NCBI GenBank assembly: GCA_018340375.1
Contig: JAFFJZ010000042.1
Span: 310,001 to 374,000, forward strand
Source: Gonatopus flavifemur
Lineage: Eukaryota > Arthropoda > Insecta > Hymenoptera > Dryinidae
DNA length: 64,000 nucleotides
Reading direction: 5' to 3'
Part shown: piece by piece, positions 12,560 through 24,800 of the stretch
Layout: each line of letters starts with the position of its first letter
Numbering within the stretch: position 1 is the stretch's first letter
Program-made: the position numbers and the translations under genes
Notes under the pieces: generated by a model
What the model was told of the DNA's origin: nothing
The model's database searches: none
Seen by the model: the letters and a program-made list of their open reading frames with translations, nothing else

Positions 12560-13042
12560 TGTTCTTCAAGAACGACCCCACCTATGGTCTTCACGACATA
12601 GGAAAGACGTACAAGAAGATGACGAAGTCGAGAGCACTGACCTTTTGATTCGTCAATGCTTCCCACCACAGGGTGAATTCCAGTCGGTGGGACAATTAGT
12701 GGTTTCTAATTAGTCAAATGACCCCACTGACCGACCAAAATCGCCATAATTAGGGGTAAACCGAGGTTACATCCTTGGTACAGAGAAAAACCTCGGGCAG
12801 ATTCTCGCCGCGACAAAGATAAAACACGTCAAGTTCATCTTTTCAAATCAAACTTTCATTTCAACTTAGTTTTCAATTGAGTTCCGGTTCCGTTTTGGTT
12901 TGAGTTCAGTGTCAATTTTAATCCTTAAGACTCATCTCTCAGGACTCAAATTAGTGGTGAAGTGTTTGTAGTAAAATAAATCACGATTAAGTTCATTGAA
13001 CCAGAGACAGGAGGACTCGAAGGGCGCATCGATAATACAACA
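12560..13042. repeat. Possible solo LTR
   Basis: The stretch starts TGTTCTTCAAGAACGACCCC and ends 'gataatacaaca', giving TGTT...AACA ends of the kind seen in BEL/Pao elements. It contains 'gtagtaaaataaatcacg', a plausible polyadenylation signal near the 3' side, and is richer in GC than its flanks. I found neither a target duplication nor an adjacent primer site, so this is tentative. Confidence 0.25.
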
Positions 13043-13689
13043 AAAGGTAGAATCGGATCTTATTGAGTGTTATATTCATATTGATGTAAATTCAAAGTTT
13101 TCTCCACAAGTTTCAGTGTAAAATTTCAATTGAGTAAATTCTATGTTATTCCAATAACTAATCTTTTATTCCTACACCTCTGATAATTCCCTTTCCTTCC
13201 TCCTCTTACAGCTTCACGCCCGGGCCACTTTTCTCGAAAAGTGGTGAATGTTGTCGTTAAGGTTGTATTTGATTTTCGAATGCATCCTATGCGACAGTGC
13301 AACAACTCGTGATTCCTTGAAATCCTATCCGAATCCATTCCACGATTCCCTATTCCCAACAAGAAAATACTGGTCCCGTGGGCACAAGTTTTAGCTCCGA
13401 ATCCAGTTTCACTTAGGCCTCGCGCTACTCAGAGGCATTCAAGTTAAATTAAAATTTATAAATTGAGACTTAGAGAAATATTCATGCACGTTCGACTCCC
13501 GGACGTTACACCAAAATATCGCTTTATACAGCACTTTTCTGATTCGAGAAGAAGTACTTTCCAGATCGATATTTTGATTAAATTGAAGCGTTTAGCCATA
13601 GCGCGTTATAAAAGATTTTGCTGCTGCGACGCCGCTAGTATCCGCTTAACCGGTGTAGATAAGGTATCAATCGTTGAATCCATACATCA
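13043..13689. other. Non-coding stretch
   Basis: No gene or repeat recognised; short ORFs on both strands overlap one another and have no family resemblance. Confidence 0.4.
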
Positions 13690-13965
13690 TACAATATACT
13701 ATCATAAATTCCTTTGCATTCCAACGCTATGGTGTGCGTCAATAATGAATCGATTATGGTGCAACAGAATCTTTCCACGTAATGCATCCATAATGCATCA
13801 AATGTAACAACATAATTCGCTCTTGTTCTGGATGCCACGGTATGCGTCAATCATGCATCCATAATGTTCGAGCGAAATGTTTTCCCGTAATGCATCCATA
13901 ATGCCATGAACGTAACACCATGATTGGCTCTTGTTTCAGATACCACATCGCGCACCGATAATTTA
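13690..13965. repeat. Degenerate tandem repeat, unit about 108 bp
   Basis: The motif cgtaatgcatccataatgc recurs at 13778 and 13886, each followed about 30 bases later by 'ggctcttgtt' or 'cgctcttgtt' and then a 'gatacca' or 'gatgcca' box. A further partial copy starts near 13715 ('ccaacgctatggtgtgcgtc'). Short ORFs over it are repeat artefacts. Confidence 0.55.
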
Positions 13966-14018
13966 TCAATTCTTGTGGGATATGATGTTTGTACAAGATG
14001 TCACCAATAACGGTGTTC

Positions 14019-14046
14019 AATGCGGAAACACCTTGATACCATCATG
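14019..14046. repeat. Dispersed 28-bp direct repeat (partner at 9905-9932)
   Basis: See the partner copy. Here it follows directly after the 108-bp repeat and may belong to the same old element. Confidence 0.55.
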
Positions 14047-14049
14047 CCA

Positions 14050-15327
14050 ACATTTTTCTCGATCCCATGGCTCCATTATGGTACTATTATGAACACATTC
14101 TCCTATCTGGGCAATCAAATCGTTTATTCTAACGCATTCAAGAATGCTTTGATAACATCAAAATATTGCTCGGCATAACAATTCTACATGCACCAAAGAA
14201 TTGCTGTACAGAGCGATATTTTGATTTTATTGAAACATTTTCGAATAATTTGGAATAAAGTATTTGACTTGTACCATGGCGTAGTATCCCCTTAACCCCA
14301 AAAAAACATTCATAGTTGATATGGGTGTGCCAGTAGCATTGAACTCTATAATATACTGGAATGAGCACCATCAAAAAATTTTTGACCACAGAGAGGGGAA
14401 CAGTCGGATGCATTATGCAAGAAGAAGGAGCAGATAGTACTTAATCTCAGCGTGTTTTTTGAAGGGTGCATGTATCGAAAATGAACAGCGCCATCCCATC
14501 TTGCATTTCATACTGACGCAACATGTCTTTTTCTGTCCTATAGAAAACACGAAAACTTCTGAGTATCCGATAATTTTTCGACAACTCGATATATTTTTCA
14601 AAATGTTTATGATGTCTCATCCCTCAGAAATCATTCGCAGAGATTCGGAAAAATAATTGACGAATTTCTCAAAAAATTTTGAGGAGCTCGAAAAATTCTG
14701 AGTAGCTCGATAAATTGCGAGTACCTTGAGGAACTCTAGTAGTTTGAAAGTAGAGGAAGATACTCGACTCGAAAATACTCAAAAAATTCAAGTACTCGCA
14801 CACACCCAATAGTTGAATTGATTATTTTACCTATTCTTGGTATTGCCCTTGAAAGGGCTCCATCAGTGGGCTGTTGAATTCCCTGGAAAAAACTATCGCA
14901 TGTTTTTCCAGCGGGCGATGTCGAATCTATAAAGAAAATTTGAAATTTCAAAACCATCTTCAATGTATAATATTTTGAAAATTTCGTTGAAGAAAATTTG
15001 TGTCCTTACTTGTGTTGAATTAAGGATTAAAATTGAATTTGCAAGTCGACTGTCCAGGTGGAAGTTGCGGTATAAAATCTGCAAAGAGAAAAAAATATTG
15101 ATTCCATATATAATCATACAATGTGCATTGGGTGGATTTACTTAGTTTTCTCAGTATGTCATTAATTCAAGAACAACCGCGAATGAATCATATCGATTGT
15201 AATCATAATATTTAATTTTGAAGCTGTTACTGTATCACTAGTCAATGTATATCATTCTTCAAACATATAAGTGGTTGAGATTCAATCTATTTGGAGAATT
15301 CATGAGTTAAAATCCCACCCAACACAT
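14050..15327. other. Non-coding stretch
   Basis: No supported gene. The segment 14200-14260 resembles one arm of the inverted repeat at 6238-6439. Confidence 0.4.
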
Positions 15328-15554
15328 CACGGTCTTTGTAACGAGAACATTGCACACAACAAGCTGGTTGCGAGTAATTTCCCACTCGAACATGTAACAG
15401 GTTACATCACATCTGGTATATTATCATGATATTGCGTGATATAGTCACCACAAGATACTTATATAACAGGTGTAATGTAACCTGTTACATGTTTGAGTGG
15501 GACATTACTCGCAACCAGCAGGTTGCGTGCAACGTTCTCGGGACAGAAACTGTG
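15328..15554. mobile_element. 227-bp foldback MITE
   Basis: Nearly the whole element is an inverted repeat. The left arm contains 'acgagaacattgcacacaac' and 'cccactcgaacatgtaacag'; the right arm contains their complements 'ctgttacatgtttgagtggg' and 'gcgtgcaacgttctcggga'. The ends read CACGGTCTTTGT and CACAGTTTCTGT. The loop is about 60 bases. The 15426-15629 ORF is an artefact of the arm. No clear target duplication is seen. Confidence 0.7.
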
Positions 15555-16807
15555 ATCATTAGGTGGGATATAGCTATCTACAACTTATCAAAGGTGGGGA
15601 GGAATGGATTAAATACATCCACTGTATAAACATACAATATTGGTGAAATTTTTGAATAATTTTCTCACCTTTTTCTAATAATGCTTCTAAAGTGACGGAT
15701 TCAGTGTTTACGCGTTGAGTGATTGATGTTGAATCTGTAAAAACAATGTTTGAATTAGAACGTCACATAATACACCCGGAGAGAATATGAAGCTTCAGCG
15801 AACGTTCAGATTAGATCTGTATAGACCGGGCTGAAGGTTCGGGAAAGCTAATTTTTAGATTCACAAGCGTTTAGCAAAGCTTCTACGAATGTTGAAATGT
15901 CCGCTTCGAAATACTTTCAGGAAACATAGATGGAACGTTCATTGAAGGTTCATCGAAGGTTTGATGAACCTTCATGAAAATATTTATACTTGTATCAATT
16001 TCTAAAAATGTATATTATTAATCAATCAATCAATCAACATAAATTAATAGAAATAATTACAAGTACAGATATTTTTATGAAGATTTATCAAACCTTCGAT
16101 GAACTTTGAACGATGAACATATACACTATCTGATGTCCTGACTGACCTGATGTAACTTCATGTATATATACATATATGAATATGGCTACCAAGAAGAAAG
16201 ATGTTTCAGAATATAGATATTTACAATGAGAGATATTGAAACATACAGATGTTGAAGAATACAGGAAATTCACAATCAACTTGAGTGGGAATAGTGTTAT
16301 TTTCTGGACGTATTTAGAAGTGCACATATTTAAGAATACAGATATCTTGGAATACAGATATTTGAAATGGCAGGTATATCAGGGGAGAGAAGTTCCCAAT
16401 CACTGATATTCTCACATAAACTTATTTTTCCAACGAGATGTGGAAGGATACAGATGTTGGTGGGGAGGGATATTTCACCATCGGCTCATTTTGAAATATA
16501 GTTATATTGGGATGAAGGTATTTACCTATGCAAATATTTAACATTGAAGAGATAAGAAATGAAGTTTTTGTTATACCACGTGTCCATTGAACTTGTATAT
16601 GGAGAATAGCAAACTGTGGCAGTCACGCATTCACCATGAATGTTTTCACATTCACTGTAACCGTGAACACATTTATGGTGAATTTCTTTGTTTCTATGTA
16701 CGAATCAAATCTTTTATGATAATGAAACCTGATGAATTCATACCTGATTCTGAGGATGACGATAAATGTAGAGAAGGCACTGCATCATCCTCCGATAATC
16801 GGTTAAT
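15555..16807. other. Non-coding stretch
   Basis: No gene recognised. Some 'atagatattt', 'acagatgtt' reiteration at 16200-16400 is low complexity only. Confidence 0.4.
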
Positions 16808-17008
16808 CTAACCAACTTTGTATACTTGTTCGTCAAAGTGACGATAACAAACAAAGTACTTCCGCAGCTCTACTGGAGTCTTGTTATTGATTGTCGGGCT
16901 ATTGATGATTCGTTGCAATGTGCTGGCTTTATCTGCATTCTTTGGGAACTTGTGGCATGGTAAACCAGTGCCCGAAGAGCATCCTGGAACTACACGCATA
17001 TATCCCAT
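16808..17008 (-). pseudogene. Degenerate THAP zinc-finger domain
   Basis: The 66-residue minus-strand frame has the layout of a THAP DNA-binding domain: VVPGCSS near the start, a CHKFPKN (HxFPK) motif, a long spacer, then YFVCYRHF, which is the C-x2-H pair. The first zinc-binding Cys is missing (the start reads GYMRVVPGC), and no AVPTIF-type end is visible before the stop at 16808. THAP domains begin P-element-like transposases and also occur in host regulators. No transposase core was found next to it, so it is either an isolated exon or a fragment. The other P-like relic in the window lies 11 kb away. Confidence 0.6.
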
Positions 17009-17689
17009 CTTGAGCCAACCTTGAAATTCAACAATCTGTATTGAATTTATTGATTTTAGTGGTGAATAAATATATGAGTAATTAGATTACCAAATGATAG
17101 TTTTTCAAGAACCCGCTGTATATCCTCTGCTTTTCGTTCACTCAACACTATTGTTTATTGGTCCACTTAACACTTACTTTACCACTGGAAACTTTGTTAT
17201 GGATTCCACTGAATAACTCCATTTGAGTCTCTGTTTTATTGTGGATTTTACCGTTCAATCACTTTTAATATGAATAAATAAATAAATCTCACTATGACAC
17301 GTTTTGATGACACTCTGTAACAAACGATTAAAATTTAATATTGCACGTTCACTTTTTAATTGGATGAATACTTTGATTATCAAGTATAAAAAACAGTGAA
17401 CAACGAAGCATTCAATTGTTATCAGACAATGAAATATCACTGAATATTGATATTTTATTGTCCGATAATGATTCTTTTCGTGAGTAATCCTGAGTTTTAT
17501 TTGAAGGTTAAAAATAAATTCATATGAAGTTGGCGGTTTTTTGAGTTCAGAAATGCGATGCAGTGGCGCTGTCACCATCCACTGGAACTGATGCGCCATC
17601 TGAAAAGGAATCTTGACCTGAACTAGAATTCCGTTAAAGGTCATTATATAGAGTTGTACCCCCTGGATAGAACTTTGGGAGAAAATAAT
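17009..17689. other. Non-coding stretch
   Basis: A 129-residue ORF (17255-17644, minus) is open but has no recognisable domain and is rich in Ile, Phe and His, as expected of AT-rich non-coding DNA. I do not call it a gene. Confidence 0.4.
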
Positions 17690-17944
17690 TAGAATGAATT
17701 GTACCTCCAGTCATATCAGTCAGGTTAACCTGCAGTTATTTCACAACAATTTCTATAATCAGACTACTTTTGTATCTGCTTAATTTTCGTCGAGTTGATC
17801 CTAAAAAGTCTGTCTAATCATTCGTCAATTGGTCAGTCAAGTGCATCCGATGCAAAAATTTGTGTTATACTCACAGCACTCCTGTCTTTTCTTCATTTTC
17901 TCTCAACGCTACCTAATGATCATGATGTTAAGTGACATACAGCT

Positions 17945-18115
17945 CTCGTGGAAATCCCAATTTTGAGAGTTTTTCAGAAATGCTCAGAATATTTTCAGAG
18001 ATTTTCAGAATTATTCTGAGTTTTGTAGAGACTTGCACAGATTTGTAGGAAATATCCTAATTTTGAGATTTTTTCAGAGATTCTCAGGGATTCTCAGAGA
18101 AATATTTCCACCAGG
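17945..18115. repeat. Dispersed TTTTCAGA-rich repeat, copy 3
   Basis: It contains 'gagtttttcagaaatgctca', 'attttcagagattttcagaa' and 'tctcagggattctcagagaa', ending 'atatttccaccaggga'. It is set inside the 180-bp repeat block and appears to interrupt a unit. Confidence 0.45.
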
Positions 18116-18889
18116 GAGATGTATAGTAACATCTGTGTCCTTCTTGCTTCATCTTCATCTATCAGTGATTTTATTGAAAGAATCTGATAGTAGTATACTC
18201 GACGCAAGGAACTGTTGTATATCCTCTGCGCTCCTGCCTTTTCTTCATTTTCCTTCTACGCTACCTGATGATAATGATCCTGCTGGTACATGATATACAG
18301 ATGTATGATGTATCTGCATCTTGCCTGTTCTTACTGCATCCACTTCTAATTCCACTCGGAGAATTAAGGGATTCATTATCAATTGAATCCACTTTGTAAT
18401 CTGTAATGCAAATTGATAGTGGTGATAGCAAACTCACAGATCTATGGTATATCCGCTCCATTTTTTTTCCTTTCTTATCCCCCTGAAACACTACGCAAAG
18501 AATCTGATACCAGCATCGGATAGATCTGTGATATATCCACTGCACTTTTGCCTTTCCTTTGTCGGACTATGAGGCCACCGAATGAGATTGATAGTGACGA
18601 TAGCTAGCACACAAATTTGTGATCTGTCTGCTTCATTTCTGCTTCGTCCCCAGCCACCTATGATTCTATTCCAAAGACCTGATGTGCCCAGCATGTTGTA
18701 AGAATCTGTGACGTATCTACTGTGCTTCCGCCTTTGAAAAGATCATTTTGGAATACTTCAATGTGACTAAAGTAACTGGAGACCAACTTCAACTTCTACC
18801 ATTAGTCAAACTATTCCCATCTCTTTGAGGTTTTGTTATGAACTTCACTTTCTAAAAACTTTTTATATTGCATTGGGGTTTTTTGATGA

Positions 18890-19390
18890 ACTTCCTTTTC
18901 TGATTATGAGTGATGATTCAGTTATTCATTCATTACATAATCTTTGATCATCCATTTCATGCCATTCATTATCAATAGAATCCACTTTGTAATCTGTAAT
19001 TCATCCATTCAATACAAAATTTCCACAAGACCGACTATATGAAATTCATAGTGGTGGTAGACGACGTGCAGGTCTATGGTATATTCGCTCCTTCCTCGTG
19101 TTCTCTCATACACCTGTGATACTACTCAAGCAATCCGATAACAACTCTTAGTCAAGAGAGTATCAGGCCAATGAGGAAAGACAAAAACGAAGCAAATATA
19201 CCATGCGATCTGTAAATCGTCCACCACCACTATCCATTTCATTTAGGTGATTTCATAGGTAATTTTGTATTGAATGGATGAACTACAGATTATGAAGTGG
19301 ATTCAATTTATAATGAATGGCATCAAATGGATGATCAAGGATTATGTAATGAATCAACAACTGAATCATCGCTTGTAATCAGGAAGTGGA
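18890..19390. repeat. 500-bp inverted repeat (long hairpin)
   Basis: The left arm, about 18890-19148, runs through 'gatgattcagttattcattc', 'tttgatcatccatttcatgc' and 'gaatccactttgtaatctgt' to 'agtcaagagagtatca'. The right arm, about 19155-19390, gives the complements in reverse order, for example 'acagattatgaagtggattc' and 'gcatcaaatggatgatcaag'. Arms differ by scattered substitutions and small indels; there is almost no loop. It sits in the middle of the 180-bp repeat block. Confidence 0.75.
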
Positions 19391-20060
19391 ATCCATCAAA
19401 TATCAAATATAATCATCAGTCACATCAGTCAAGTTGACCTGTAGTCGTTCTGAAACAATTTCTATAATCAGAATATTGTATCTGCTCAATTTTCGTCGAG
19501 TTGATCCTAAACAGTCTCTCTAATCATTCGTCAATTGGTCAGTGGAGTGCACCCGATGCAAAGATTTGTGGTATATCTATTGTGCTCCTATTTTTTCTGC
19601 ATTTGCCCTCAACGTTACCTAATGATCATGGGAGGATTCAACGTACAGATGTATGGTACGTCTATATCTTTCTCGCTTTTTCTTCATCCACCTATGATTC
19701 TTACCTTATGTTGGAAGAATCCGATAGTGGTATTATCAACGCAAGGACTTGTATTCCCACGGCACCTTTGCCTTTTCTTCATTTTCCTATGACGCTACCT
19801 AATGACATTCATCATGGTGGTACATAACATAACGATGTATGGTACATATGTATCCTTCTTGCTTTTTCTTCATCTAACTGTGATTCTATTGGGAGAAGCT
19901 GATAGTAGTGTACCTAACACAAGAATCTGCGGTATATCCACTGCACCCCTGCCTTTTCTTCATTTTCTTTCTACGCTACCTGATAATATTGATTGTAGTG
20001 GTACGTAACATACAGATGTATAGTATACCTGCATCCTTTCTACTATTCTTGATTCACCTG

Positions 20061-20825
20061 TAATTTTACTCAAAGAATCTAGGGGAATCATTTTGTATCA
20101 TTTCGTACATGTTCATAATTTTGATTCAGGATGTCATATTTTTTCAGTATACCTGTAGTGCTCGGTGACTAACCTTGTTTTCGAATGTTTCTCACACTTG
20201 CTATAATTCATCGATGTTTTTTCATGGACTTCAATTTTTCATTACAAGCCATTATCCAATGATTGAATTTACATTCATCTTATGATAACCTTCAATAACC
20301 CATAATTCATCCATCTCGTATTGTCATAAATATCCTGTAATTCATACATCTCGTATTATCATAAATAACCTGTTATTCATCCATCTCGTATTGTCATGTT
20401 ATTTTTTCATGTATTGTGATTCAGATTACAATAGGATCAACTGACTAACATTTCGTATTATTTCGGATCATAACCTGTGAACGCTATACATAATAATAAC
20501 ATTGAACATTATCTATATCTTTTACTAAAATGAACGTTAACGCTATTGGATGTTTGGAAGATACTGAAATGAATGCTATCGGATGTTGGGAGAAGAAGAA
20601 CGAGACAGATATATCTAATATCTAAACTATTGGGAACATAGCCAAATATTGATTAACACCCACCCGAATTTAGGGTGACAAAATTTTCGAGATCATAAGA
20701 ACCTTATGAACAAGAAGATATTTTGATCGCATCAAATTGATGACAAATTCATATTTCAGTATCGGATTATAACTGAGACTTCATAGTGGTACACATCGAA
20801 AGTGTGTTCCAAATTTGAATAAAAT
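20061..20825. other. Non-coding stretch
   Basis: No gene. A small repetition 'cataattcatccatctcgtattgtcat' occurs three times with variation at 20310-20400. Confidence 0.4.
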
Positions 20826-21600
20826 TCAAATATTTTTCAATAACATGCTGTTATATGGTGGGTTATTGTGCATTGGAAATTTTGTAAATGAGGTTAATGT
20901 CAGTTTAAGTGTATATATACACCTGTCTTTATTCTGTAATTCTGCCTGATAAGGATATTCAGAATCACTTGGAATATCTATCACACTATGTTCCGAACTT
21001 TCTACAGAATTAAGAGTCGCTTCGTTTCTTGTTTCAGGGGTGGGATTCGATAATAACTTTTCATCACTCATCAAAGTTTCCTTGTTATCAGTGTGATTTG
21101 TTCGGTCAGGGGAAAAATCTAGTTGATGTATCATCCGAGATGGATCTAGGGCGTCTTCGAAATTTTCTGAAATTTCTGATTGTAAATCAACATTTAGGGT
21201 TTCATCCTCGTTATTAGTCGATTTTGATGTGTGGAATAACTCCTACCGCGGTTTATAGGGATCCTTGACTTCTTTATTGCGCCTAAATGCTTAGTTTGAC
21301 TCCGCGAAGTGGGTCTGGACGTTTCAAATTCATTCCTTTTCAAAAGTTCTTTTCGGAATGGTACTCGTAATTGTGCTGTTGCACCTTTGTTACTCAACCA
21401 GTCCTCTGATGAGTCAACATTTTTTTTCGAGTTTTTTTTCTCGTCAAAATCATTCAGTACATCGTCCAATAGTTCCGAAAATGGGTTTATACTTCGTTCG
21501 CTCGAAATTAATCATCTACCTCATTCATCGCTCCTCCCCGTGGATGATTGCGGGTCTTCCAGGGGGATATTCATGATACCTGTCCTTGATATCCTTTTTA
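20826..21600 (-). pseudogene. Unidentified broken ORF, Ser/Asp-rich
   Basis: Two minus-strand frames line up as one protein of about 200 residues: 21469-21235 (with VDSSEDWLSNKG and LRVPFRKELLKRNEF) and then, after a frame change near 21240, a frame that carries TSKSTNNEDETLNVDLQ, SEISENFEDALDPSR and SVIDIPSDSEYPYQ and stops at 20826. Another frame change lies before 21469. The acidic, Ser-rich, low-hydrophobic composition looks like a real protein or a transposon accessory ORF rather than random AT-rich DNA. I recognise no family. It lies head to head with the RTE LINE, and no functional link is visible. Confidence 0.4.
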
Positions 21601-21810
21601 TCCATCCGTGGTAGTATCTGCTTCCTTTACGTGGTGGGGAGGATAAGTATCTCAGAGTTGGATCTTTTTTTTGAGTAGGATGAACTACTCAAGAGAAAGA
21701 ATACAAACTGAGAGAAACGAAATCATCCTAATGCCAGAAACATCGGCAAAAACGGGGGGGAAGCAAGGGGAAACTACCTTCCTTGACATGTTTCAATACT
21801 TCCCGAGGGA

Positions 21811-24800
21811 ATGAAACCTTTTCCTAACCTGGAATATTATGTAACACAAACAAACGAACAAATTAATAAATACATGATGGCGCTCTCTCGGGTAAAATAT
21901 TCCGGAGGTAAACTAGTCTCCCGTTCGGATCTCCGGGTGGAGGCTGCTCGAGGAAGCTTCATCAGCGGAGAACGAGAATCGAAGAATAGGATAGGGAAAA
22001 GAAACATTCTTCGAGTCGGAGCGTGGAATGTTAGATCACTGAGGCAAGCGGGAAAATCAGAAAATTTGAAATGAGAAATGAACAGGTTGAATATAGACGT
22101 AATGGGGATTAGCGAAATGAGATGGCCACAAGAGGGCGATTCCTGGAGTGGGGATTATAGGATAATTCATACAGGATCAAAGAACGGTGAAGCAGGTGTA
22201 GGAATTGTAATGCATAAAATAGTAGGAAGAAGAATGGAAAATTATTTGCAACATAATGAACGTGTGATGATGGTTAGAATCAGAACAAAACCGGTAGACA
22301 CAGTCAAAGTCCAAGTATACATGCCCACATCTGCATATTCGGAGGAAGATACTGAAGAAACGTACGAAGGAATAGAAGAAGTGATAGAATATGTGATGGG
22401 AGAAGAGAATTTGATAGTGATGGGGGATTGGAATGCGGTAGGAGGACAAGGAAAAGAGGACAACATAACAGGAGATTTTGCGTTAGGGAGGAGGAACGAT
22501 AGAGGACAACGTTCAGTCGAATTTTGTGAAAATCATAAGATGGTTATCACAAACACTTTATTTGAAAATCATCCAAGAAGAATCTACACTTGGAAAATGC
22601 CAGGCGATACAGCAAGATAGCAAATTGATTACATATTAGTGAAACAAAGATTTGGAAACCAAGTGAAAAACTGTAAAACTTATCCCAGTGCAGATATAGA
22701 TAGTGATCATAATATGTTGATGATGGAATGTTCTCTGAAATTCAAATCTCTGAAGAAGAAAAGGGAAATGCAGAAAAGATGGAATTTGAAGAACCTCAAG
22801 CAAAAACAAACACGTGAGGCATTCGAGAAAATGTTGGATGAAAAGTTGGGAGATCGAAAAGAGAAAGACTTGGGAATAGAGAGGAGATGGACAAAGATGG
22901 AGGGGGATATAAGAGAATGTGCGGATAAGATTCTGGAGAATAATAGAGTAGAAGCTAAAAACCCATGGATAACGGGAGAAATTTTAGAATTGATAAATGA
23001 AAGAAGAAAATACAAGAATAATGATAGCGAAGAAGGCCAGCAACGATACAAATCATTGAGGAATGAAATAATAAGAGAAGTAAAGAAAGCAAAAGAACAG
23101 TGGTTAGAAGAGAAATGTCAGGAAATAGGAATAAGATTGCATTTAGGAAAAATGGATGAAGCATATAGAATTATTGAAAGATTTTTTGGACAAATGAAAT
23201 CTAGAAGCAATGAGATTAGAAACTCTCTAGGACGACAATTGATAAAAACGGAAGAGAAAATAGAACAGTGGATCGATCATTCGGAAGAATTGTATAGAGG
23301 AAACGATGATGCAGCGCTTTTAAAGAAGGAGGAGGATGTAGATGAGGAAGAATTGGGAGATTCGATATCGAGATCAGAATTCGACAAGGCTTTGAAAGAA
23401 TTGAAAAATAATAAAGCGCCAGGCATAGATGGCATAAGTGCGGACCTTATAAAAGCCTCCAGTGAAGGAACTCGTGACGCACTGTTCGAATTGATTAGAG
23501 ATATGTACGAAAAAGGAGAAGTACCGGAAGATTTCCGAAAGAATAAAATTGTCGCTATCCCGAAAAAACAAGGGGCAGACAAATGCGAGAACTACAGAAC
23601 GATCAGTTCAACATCACATGCTTCGAAAATACCGACCAAAATTATATACAGGAGGATGGAAAATAAAATAGAGAGTGGATTGGCAGAAGATCAGTTTGGT
23701 TTTAGAAAAAATAGGGGAACGCGAGAAGCAATTTCAGCACTTAGGGCAGTAATAGAGAAAAGGATAGCGCTGAAGAAATCTGTGTACATAGGTTTTGTAG
23801 ATCTACAAAAGGCTTCCGATAATGTGGACTGGGAGAAGATGTTCGCGATCCTGAAGAAGGTGGGAATGAATTATAATGATAGAAGAATAATATACGAATT
23901 ATATAAGAATCAAAGTGCAGTAATAGACATAGAGGGTCAGGAAGGGGAAGCACAAATAAGAAGAAGGGTGAGACAAGGATGCTCATTATCGCCACTGATT
24001 TCCAATTTATATATAGAAGAAGCAATGAACGAAGTGAAGGAGGAAATTCAATCGAAATTACAGATCCAGGGAGAAAATATAAGTATGTTGAGATTCGCGG
24101 ATGACATAGCTATACTTGCCACGAGTAGTACTGAGTTAGAAAATATTCTCAACGCTATGAGAACAATATTATTGGAAAACTATTGTATGAATATAAATGA
24201 AGAAAAAACAAAATCCATGATGTGTACAGCAGCGAAAACAGCTAGAAGAACGAGAATCAAAATAGATACCGGGACAATTGAACAGGTGAAAGAATTCAAA
24301 TATCTAGGAAGCATAATTACAGAAAACGGCAGAAGCGAAAGAGATATAAGAGCAAAAATAGCACAAGGGAAACAGGCTTTTTACCAAAAGAAACAGTTAT
24401 GATGCTAAAAAAATATAAGCTTGGAAGTAAGGAAGAACTTCTTGAAAAGTTATGTTTGGAGCACAGCATTATATGGTTGCGAAACTTGGACAATGGGGAA
24501 AACTGATCAACGAAGACTTGAGGCTTCTGAAATGTGGTGTCATAGGAGGATGCTCAGAATAAAATGGATAGACGAAGTCAAAAATGAAGAAGTACTCGAG
24601 CAGATAAATGGATAAAGAAATATTTTGGAACACATCGTGAAAAGGAGAAGCAATATTATTATCACGGCATGATAGTTCATTGAAAACAATATTGGAAGGG
24701 AAAATGAATGGTAAAACTGGTAAAGGTAGACCTAGAGCAAGTTATATGAAGCAAATCGTACAAGACAAGGGATGTAGTAGATATGTAGAAATTGAACGTT

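Larger units (their letters stand above)
17690..20060. repeat. Complex repeat block, unit about 180 bp
   Basis: Units carry a 'ttttcttcattttc' + 'tacgctacctgatgata' box followed by 'acagatgtat' + 'ggtac'. The box recurs near 17890, 18237, 19600, 19778 and 19959, a spacing of about 180 bp in the last three. An outer block is duplicated: 17700-17860 and 19420-19560 share 'caacaatttctataatcaga' style sequence and 'tcgtcaattggtcagt'. The short ORFs (18033-18293, 19501-19827, 19802-20008) all end in a similar LPFLHF-type tail because they read the same repeat. A dispersed TTTTCAGA repeat lies at about 17945-18115. Confidence 0.7.

Noticed and set aside
17255..17644. 129-residue minus-strand ORF
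   Set aside because: Long for its surroundings, but the composition is that of AT-rich non-coding DNA and no domain is visible.
22177..24025. Minus-strand ORFs of 65-114 residues across the RTE element
   Set aside because: They lie opposite clear endonuclease and RT motifs and have the composition of complementary sequence.
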